Source: Acanthococcus lagerstroemiae | Taxonomy: Eukaryota; Arthropoda; Insecta; Hemiptera; Eriococcidae | Length of the DNA stretch: 64,000 nucleotides | Direction of reading: 5' to 3' | Assembly: GCA_031841125.1 (NCBI GenBank) | Contig: CM063106.1 | Span: 8,804,001 to 8,868,000, forward strand | Shown: positions 56,984 to 64,000 of the stretch, piece after piece | How positions within the stretch are numbered: position 1 is the first letter of the stretch | Layout: each line of letters opens with the position of its first letter | Notes under the pieces: generated by a model | Seen by the model: only the letters and a program-made list of their open reading frames with translations | What the model was told of the DNA's origin: nothing | Database searches by the model: none | Program-made: the position numbers and the translations under genes

Positions 56984-57442
56984 AGTTGTTCTCGCCATTG
57001 TCACCATACCACGATACTAGCGCTACCTAGGTGAGGTTAACATCCCAAACTCTGTTGTAGACTCCATCGTTGCGTTTCCTGTCTTTTGTCTCAGGTTCAT
57101 CATTGTTCATTCATTTGATCGTTGGTTGTTGTTCCTGATACCAAATTTCATGTTGTACTGATCGAGAGTCTTTATTATTTTGTCAGTATGTTTTTCTATG
57201 TGTGGTATTGCTCCTGAGTATTTTTTATAGAGCGTTTGTGCACATCAAATATCACGACAAGTGATAACACTTCACAATAATGGAAGTACAGCAACTGAAT
57301 CAAGCGAGGACAGCCCCTGACAAACCGTGCTCAGCACCGATGCACTATTCAAGTCTGCTTAGGGTGAAATTACAGGTTGTATCATCGGATCTACCCCCTC
57401 CACCCATACGTGTACAATACACTTTTCTAAACTTATACTGAC

Positions 57443-58351
57443 CTGGCCTTGCTTTCTGTACCCATCATAACCGTTGTTTTTCGGATACGCCTGATAATTG
57501 TTTTGATACTCATAAGCATGGGGTGACGTAGCCTGCTCGTACGAAACTTGTCTGGACAAGCCTCCGGGACCAGTGCGCGGGTACTGCATGTTCGGCGGCA
57601 TCATGTGGCCGTTGCGGTCGGTCTTCATCGGGCGCGGCGGTCCACCGTACTGGTTCTGATTGTGAAAGACGCGCGGCTTTGGCGGGTTGTTACCGTAACT
57701 GAGATGGCGCACCTGTCTCTGCGGCGTCTTCACCTCAACGCTCTTACCGTTCATGTTCCTGAAATCCTTCTCCTTCATATTGCGGTTCACGAAGCCAGGA
57801 TGGTTATTGTTGATGAAGAACGGGAATTTTGGAATGTTGGGTGGGGTATCTTTAGCCTGAGCAGGGTTGAACTTTTTCGGCGGGTATTTTGAGTCTCGTT
57901 TCGGCAGATGGTCGCTGACGAATTGCTCGGACAGATTCTTCGAGTACGGACACTGGCCCAGAGAAGCGTTCGCCGCCTCGGCCATGTACATCGAGTTGAA
58001 ATACACGTTCTGCTGCGGCATCGGCGTGCTCGGATAGATGATGGTGGCGCTTCGGTGCTGCACGTACGCGGACGAATTGTACTCGGCGGCGGCGGCAGCG
58101 TGCTGAGATTGAATGGTTGGCGTCTGAGGAGTGGCGCTGGCGGCGGTGGGTGGGGCGACGTTCTCCGGCGAGTACACGTGCTGCTCGCGAGCGTGATCGT
58201 TGACCGGCGGCGGTCCCATGGGCGGCATTGGTTTGCACTCGTTGCTGGCGACCGACGCAGAAGACGAGTCGCAACCGCTCGCTTCGGACGGGTAGATCTG
58301 CATGGAACCGGCGTTCGACTGGTAGCCTTTCGTCGTTTCGCAGTTAATTTC
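57443..58351 (-). CDS. Low-complexity P/N/Q/Y-rich protein, middle exon
   Basis: This 909-nt, phase-0 exon follows acceptor cgttgtag (58352 on) and ends at CAG|GTCAGT. It encodes 303 residues beginning EINCETTKGYQSNAG. The stretch is proline/alanine-rich (PPMGPPPV, APPTAASATPQTPT), then has YFNSMYMAEAANASLGQCPY and basic PRQ-type runs (HLPKRDSKYPPKKFNP, KTPQRQVRHLSYGNNPPKPR). It ends in tyrosine/asparagine repeats (YEYQNNYQAYPKNNGYDGYR). Composition suggests an intrinsically disordered RNA-associated protein, which is inference only. No domain was recognised. Confidence 0.75.
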
Positions 58352-59413
58352 CTACAACGACACGAACAACCAGCATTAAAAATGGGTAATATTCATAGAG
58401 ACGTGATCAAGAAAACAGTTATACAGTTCATTCTGATCACTTGGTTTCAAAGGTGAGGACTATGAAGTAGACCTTCTAGGGAGAGCTTTAGATCAGACGA
58501 ACCGACTTAATAACAGCAAAACAGGTACAGATCAGAGAGATGTAGAAATGAAATATGAGATATCGCCCGGATATCCTCTCCCTCCATGCATTCAACCCCA
58601 TTCACAAGCACTGATGGTGGAATCAGAGAGAAAAGGCAGCAGTGGCAAGTGTTGTGATGACCAAAACTTGTACAATTATCAACTGTCTAAGGGAAATATT
58701 TTCGGTTATAGCATTGTTCTTTTCGTTTTTGTTTAATCCCGATGAACAAATTGCCTTCTAAAACCACTGGAGACCCAAACTCGAACTAACAATAGCGGTC
58801 ATGCAGCAACAGTACTGAACATTCCGAGTTAAAACAATATTTAGATACATTTCACTAGGCCTTAATAGTGAACTTATCACAAATATGATAGCTATTACAT
58901 CAACACATGTGATGCAGCACAAGAAACTCCACAATAAGTCAGAAAACAAAATTTATCAAGAGAGCAAAAATAGAAAACATTTCATTATAGAGACCATGTA
59001 AATTTCAAAGTCTGTTTCGAATGGCAGATAACGGCTTATCTCGAATTGGATGATATAAACGCACGGATACTGTTATTTCCCTTTAATAAAGCACAGAAAT
59101 GATTCATTTCCCTTGACTTATGGTAGGATTTCCTTTGCTGTATCACATATTTACGTTTTTTCGCATCATTTCCCATCTTGTCCTTATAATTAGTAGTTTA
59201 AACAGTGTAAATTATCTGACCAAAACTTTACGTTGAAAATACCCAATCTGATGAAGTCACCAGTCACTTTGTAAATAAAAACCTGTAGTGATGACGTATT
59301 GCGTAATGCTGAGAAACTGAAGGGACAAATTTAGCTTCTCACATCGAATGACGTAAAATGCAACCACATAATTTTACTTACTCATAGAACTGAACATGAT
59401 TTTGACTTTAATT

Positions 59414-59661
59414 GTGAGCTGACAGGAAGAAAGGGACCTCAGCGCAAAAAAACATTTTTGTGTTAACAACTGTTTTTGACCAATTTTTGGCCGCTTTTTC
59501 GCGTAGAATTGTCGAAAAAATTCTAAAAAATATTTCCAAACGGCTGTAAATCTTCAAAGTTGAGTGTTTCCGTAACGTGAAAACGTTATCAATTTTGTTT
59601 ATCCGCTCTCCTGTAAAATTTACATTTTTGCGCTGAGGTCCCTTTCTTCCTGTCAGCTCAC
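59414..59661. mobile_element. 248-bp element with perfect 37-bp terminal inverted repeats
   Basis: The left end GTGAGCTGACAGGAAGAAAG (and 17 further bases through gcgcaaaaa) is repeated exactly, inverted, at 59625-59661. The interior is AT-rich without coding. Target duplication is unclear (att before, tta after). Perfect ends suggest recent activity or gene conversion. Confidence 0.7.
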
Positions 59662-60120
59662 TTATTGTTTGTCATGAGAAATTTAAGGTCTATCCCGCAT
59701 AAAAAAGTACTGCTCCGGTTGCCGAAATACAATGAAAAAATACTCAAATTGAGAAATTTTGAGTATTTTTTTCGTATTTCCTACAAGCTTATTAGCACTT
59801 CTGTAAGCGGGACATCAATTTGAATCTCAACCAATATTATTTTGTACATGTTTGGACTCAAACAAGATAGGAAAGTACTTTACAAATTTCAGGAGATTGA
59901 TTGCCACATAGACAACACAGTTTACGAAAGACAGAGAAAGTGTGAATTTCAATTCTGACATTAATTCTGTTCACTACATTCGTTACTTTAGTACAATCTC
60001 ACGCAATACACCAGAAGTGTTCTTCGCAACTGAAAAGTGCTTCTTCAATTTCTTTAACAGGTTTGAATGTTCGTGTAAGGTCTATTACTCTCAACAAAAG
60101 CTGATTTCCAGAATGAAATG

Positions 60121-60234
60121 CAGGGATGGCAAACGAAACGAAACGAAATAACGAAACAACGATTGATTTTTGTCTAAAATATTGAAAGGAAATAACGAAA
60201 CGAAAAAAAAAAAACATTTCGTTTGCCATCCCTA
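60121..60234. mobile_element. MITE copy 1, CAGGGATGGCAAACGAAA ends
   Basis: It begins CAGGGATGGCAAACGAAACG and ends TTTCGTTTGCCATCCCTA. The interior is gaaataacgaaac-type repeats. No clear 8-bp duplication was seen. Confidence 0.6.
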
Positions 60235-60259
60235 GTTTTCTGATTTGTGAATTTTAGGA

Positions 60260-60340
60260 TCGGCTACTAGTAGCCGAGCCTATTGCAACCACTTTCTAGG
60301 GTCGGGTACTAGTAGCCAAGCCTACTGTAATCGAAATTTC
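60260..60340. repeat. Two 42-bp tandem units around a perfect 16-bp palindrome
   Basis: CGGCTACTAGTAGCCG (60261-60276) is a perfect palindrome. A second, imperfect copy (cgggtactagtagcc) follows 42 bp later within a matching unit ending gcctactg. The pair lies between two MITE copies. Confidence 0.6.
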
Positions 60341-60386
60341 ATTTCTTTTCCCAGGTGAGTTGAGTCAGGGTGAGTCCAGTAAATAG

Positions 60387-60490
60387 CAGGGATTGCAAAC
60401 AAACGAAACGAAATAACGATTGATTTTTGTCAAAAATATTGAAACGAAATAACGAAATGAAAAAAAAAACGGTTTCGTTTGCCATCCCTG
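60387..60490. mobile_element. MITE copy 2, same family as 60121-60234
   Basis: It begins CAGGGATTGCAAACAAACG and ends TTTCGTTTGCCATCCCTG. It shares the gattgatttttgtc and attgaaa-gaaataacgaaa interior with copy 1, in the same orientation. Confidence 0.6.
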
Positions 60491-62465
60491 AATTACTTCA
60501 GTTATGTCCTAACACCTGTTATTGTAAAATCTGAGTTTCTTCCAGTCTCCTCCTCTTCCACTTTCTTAACCACGATGTAAGGTAAAAAAAATACACAAAA
60601 TCTAAACTGAATGTAAATATGAATGCGTCGAAGGAGAGGCACTGTGTTGGAAGCAGACCTTCCTGCACAAAATCAGACCTTTCTTTTCCCTCCTCTGAAA
60701 AGCTAAAATAGGACCAAAAGCCCACATCTACATCCAAAAGCCGAAAATTCTTCAACTCTACATGTTGTACCAACAAAAAAACATTCAAACGATGTCGAAA
60801 AAAACCGCGCTCTCTTCTTCCGTCTCCTCGCGTCTGCCTTACAATTATCTGATATCGCTTTGAAATTGTCATACCTTTCTTTTCTGTTCGTCCAATGAAC
60901 ACTGGCTTCTTATTTTCTGCTACCCTTTTCTCGGGGACAAAACTGAACCGAAAGTCAATATTTAGGATATAAGAGCCAAGATTCAAGATGTTATATGTTG
61001 TTCAGGAATAAAGGAAAACTTGAAGCTAGCACCTATGTTCTATGGCTTTTCGTTTTCACTCTCCGAAGTCGTTGTTTCTTCTCTTTACAATACACTAACC
61101 TATTCCCTCCCCTCCCAACAAGAAAAATAACTGAGCTGGAAGACAAGACCATAGAATTCAATTTTATATTTCGTTCACGAGGGATAAGAAGCATTCAAAT
61201 GACCATTTCATAAAACCGGTATTTTTCCTAGATCTGTTTAGCATTACTTTCAACTAAACTCCACACAGCAGAAATACAGGACTCCACAAGCTTTTTCACA
61301 CACAAAACGACGATGAATGATCACCAGAGAGAGGGATAGATTACAGCCACTAGGCGGAGAAATCCTCTCCCTACAGCAGCAATAATGATTTAATCTAAAT
61401 TTCTGGAAAACCACTCATTGAATGGGGTACTTGGAATGTCGTTTTCTCACATAACACTAATCGGCCCTCCAAGTTGAATTTCACGACGTCCAAGAGAATA
61501 GACCTAATGTGAATGTAGTTCTAGTCCCATTTTTCGGACACTGTAAAATGGCGTACAGCCATTACACTCAATACGGACGGAACCGTGAAATGGCAAAATA
61601 AAAATCGTTCACCACAAACTGTTGGCTACGCTTCAAACTTCATAAAAATTCCAAACCGAGTTTTCGGTACACCTCGCATATTTCTTCGATTCTTCATCCA
61701 CACCTCACACATACGAACTTGAGTTATGAGAGGAGAGAGAGCACAGAATCAACAGAACATAAAAACAGAAGCACGTATAAAACACCACTTGACCAACAAG
61801 AACGGAAAATCACGATTCAAGGACAAGGGAATACGACAGCGGCAGTCACTGCAAAAAAGCCCGTTTTATTAACTTTTGTTAGGCGATATTAATACTTCGT
61901 CAATTTCATTACACAATATTCGTGTTATCTACTGTAACAATTTTTTCCGCTTAAAAATACATGCTCTTACAGCGCTGATCATGATTTCAGCATTCAATGT
62001 ATATTTTGAACCAACAAAGTTGGTACCTCGTTCGACTGATTCCAAACAGAACTACTAACTGTTTTTCAAATTCAGATATAACTTTTCCCGAATCCTTCCG
62101 ATACCGAACTAACCCTCTCAGTTATAAAAAATGGCAAAAAAAGGTGGGCACAAAGCGTTGGAGCCTCATTCGCCATTCGTAAAACGGGTCTCTTCTGAAG
62201 GGACTGCCACGGCATAATGAGAAAAATTTATTACAGCTGATTTTCGAGATTACATTTTCGACGTTCGAAGAATGACTTTTTCCGGTTCAAAATTTTGCAA
62301 TCCAATCCGACATACGATAGGAAATAGCGCCGTTTCAGCAGCTCAACATTCCAGGAACACTACGGGAGTTGGACATTCAAAGTGAACGTAGAGCGGATCA
62401 CTCGAGGATTAGGAAACTAAGGCCGACGCTTCAACACCTAATTCCAAATCGGAGGCGGATCTCAC

Positions 62466-62834
62466 CTCAGTCGCGACGTTATTGCTACAGGATTCGCCAA
62501 CATCGTAGTATGGAATGTAGGTTTCTTGTCCGTTCACGGTCATCATAGGATAGCAAGCACTGTGAACCATATTGTAGTACACTTCGCCCGAGTACGGTGG
62601 CATAATACTGCCGTTATAGTATTGCGGCGGATGGGCCAAATGGTAAGGCAGCGGAGGTGGCAGCGAGGATACATTTGGTGGTACGGCTGTAATTACGGGT
62701 GAGCTGTGCGACGCGTGCATTTCGGAAGAATTTGTCGCTGTCGTCATCGCGGTTGAACTTTTAGCCGTAGAAATAGGCGGTGATGATGTCGCTGGGGCTG
62801 GTGATGAATACACGTAGTTAGAACTATTCGATCC
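62466..62834 (-). CDS. Low-complexity P/N/Q/Y-rich protein, first exon in window
   Basis: This 369-nt, phase-0 exon follows acceptor cttcatttcag (62835 on) and ends GAG|GTGAGA. It encodes GSNSSNYVYSSPAPATSSPP, a serine/threonine-rich stretch, then PPPLPYHLAHPPQYYNGSIM and EVYYNMVHSACYPMMTVNGQ, ending NNVATE. The GTG at 62813 is internal and not a start. Earlier exons are not in the window. Phase 0 at all three exon borders supports a single gene. Confidence 0.72.
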
Positions 62835-64000
62835 CTGAAATGAAGAAGTAACATTGCAGATAAGAAACCAATTTCACGAGTACATTTTACTAAGCAACGT
62901 GGCTAATGTATTTATTAAAACGAAACCAGTAATTGATGGGTGTTCCGTTGGTTATTTGGATACAAACGACAAGAGAAACTACTTAAGAACAAAAAACTTG
63001 TAAATGATAACATGAAGACGTTCTACGCTTTGCGACGTTGCATTGCCATCAATAAAGAAATCGAGTGGCCTCTTGCACCATTCAGAATGAATTGAAATCA
63101 ATGTCAGCAAATAAATATTGTTTAGTAGTCTGCCGGTTTCAAAACTAAAGCATATTAGACCTCGAGGTGCAGAGAGCACTCATATTTTAATCAAGACATT
63201 ATGCTTCAACTATCCGATCACAAAGGAAGGGACCACATTTTTTTTTCAAGCTATTCGAGCTAGGCTGAACTGATTTCAAGCAAAATAAGGAAGCTCGAAC
63301 AATGTTTTACACGAAGAAAACCCACGAAAAGCAGGGCATGTCGAGAGAACAGAGAAACTGGTTGTTATGTTTTTACCACTGTGCCGGTAAGGATTGCATT
63401 CCGCGTGAAATAATTGGTATTTGTTGGCACAATACTAAAAAAAAAAAAAAAAAAAAAAAATAATGAACCTAAACAGAAAATTTGCATTGTGGTTCAACAA
63501 TAATATCACGTATTTAGGTTTCACAAAGGAGCCAATAGTTTAGGAAGATTTAAATACTGTTCAAGACAGAATTGATAAAATAAACTGTTCAAGGTTCTTT
63601 AAGACTTCTTTAGGACTCTGGCAGACGACTTTCGGCTTTCAAGATCCTTCAAACATGTTCAAAGACTCGGCGAGATTTTTCAATTCTTCTTTCAGACTTT
63701 TAAAAACTCATTCAGATGAGTTCAAAGTTCTTCGAAACTCCTCAAGGCTTTCCCGAAGTTGTTAGTTTCTTCGATACTTCTTCCATCAGATACATCCAGG
63801 GTACTCGAAGATTCTTTCCAATTTGTTAAAACTATTTTGAAGCTTCTTTCAGATTGGTTCAAAACTATTTTTAGAGACCATTTTGGACTCATTCAAGATT
63901 ATTCCACGCTTGACTGAGACTTTCTCTAATTCCAGACATGTCAAGGCTGAATCACAAAGTTTTGGACAGATCTGAAAAAGTTTCTGCGAGTCTTGAAGAG
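62835..64000 (-). other. Intron of the low-complexity gene; no exon recognised
   Basis: It contains an A-run near 63439-63461. From about 63590 to the end it holds degenerate short repeats of the type ttcaaagactc / gattcttccagactc. Nothing coding was recognised. Confidence 0.4.

Larger units (their letters stand above)
45948..57442 (-). other. 11.5-kb intron carrying nested transposons
   Basis: Its contents are a 54-nt hairpin (46028-46081), a LINE fragment with inverted partner segments, the LINE/hAT/BEL nest (to about 54640), a second LINE fragment (55320-56420), and a long hairpin (56928-56983). I saw no additional exon. Confidence 0.6.
58352..62465 (-). other. 4.1-kb intron; small TIR elements, no exon seen
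   Basis: It holds a 248-bp TIR element (59414-59661) and two MITE copies with palindromic tandem units between them (60121-60490). The rest is AT-rich DNA with short frames of no recognised content, the longest being 60519-60986 (-). Confidence 0.45.

Noticed and set aside
57548..58456. Arginine/valine-rich frames opposite the low-complexity exon
   Set aside because: Shadows of the minus-strand coding exon with no splice or domain support.
60519..60986. 155-codon minus-strand frame
   Set aside because: No domain, no splice context, lies in the intron of the low-complexity gene; likely chance.

Overview
The window reads as AT-rich nuclear DNA of an arthropod, most likely an insect. The evidence is a zfh-1/ZEB-type zinc-finger cluster, genes split by GT-AG introns, a BEL/Pao retrotransposon, decayed RTE-like LINE copies, and many small hAT-type elements with 8-bp target duplications. 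The order (hemipteran or other) cannot be fixed from the sequence.

Layout. 1-870: decayed LINE 3' end (+) carrying a small hAT element. 2375-2966 (+): the last two coding exons of a zfh-1/ZEB homologue. About 6385-8575: a satellite array with a unit near 340 bp. 8641-9648: a 1-kb non-autonomous hAT-like element. 10443-27609 (-): a four-exon gene predicted to give an 865-residue protein with two C2H2 fingers, a WRKY-GCM1-like zinc motif, a MULE transposase core, a SWIM finger and an acidic tail. Exon phases fit across all three introns. Its last intron, about 14 kb, is full of foldback and nested elements. 28522-30169 (+), head-to-head with it: a five-exon gene (one exon 5' UTR) for a 376-residue protein, possibly related to GTSE1. 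30170-40122 holds few recognisable features: an LTR-like remnant and one weak terminal-exon candidate on the minus strand. 40123-41339: a LINE insertion bounded by a 14-bp direct repeat. 45660-62834 (-): the last three coding exons, all phase 0, of a large gene for a low-complexity P/N/Q/Y-rich protein I do not recognise. Its 11.5-kb intron holds a three-layer nest: a BEL/Pao element with identical 195-bp LTRs inside a hAT MITE inside a LINE. 62835-64000 holds no recognised exon.

Only four protein-coding loci are convincing: zfh-1/ZEB, the MULE-derived gene, the GTSE1-like gene and the low-complexity gene. The clearest signals outside the genes are the MULE-derived gene's structure, the 2.5-kb foldback element, the nested insertions dated by target duplications, and a possible tRNA D-arm-type primer site in the BEL element. 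All homology calls rest on motif recognition by eye; no search was run.
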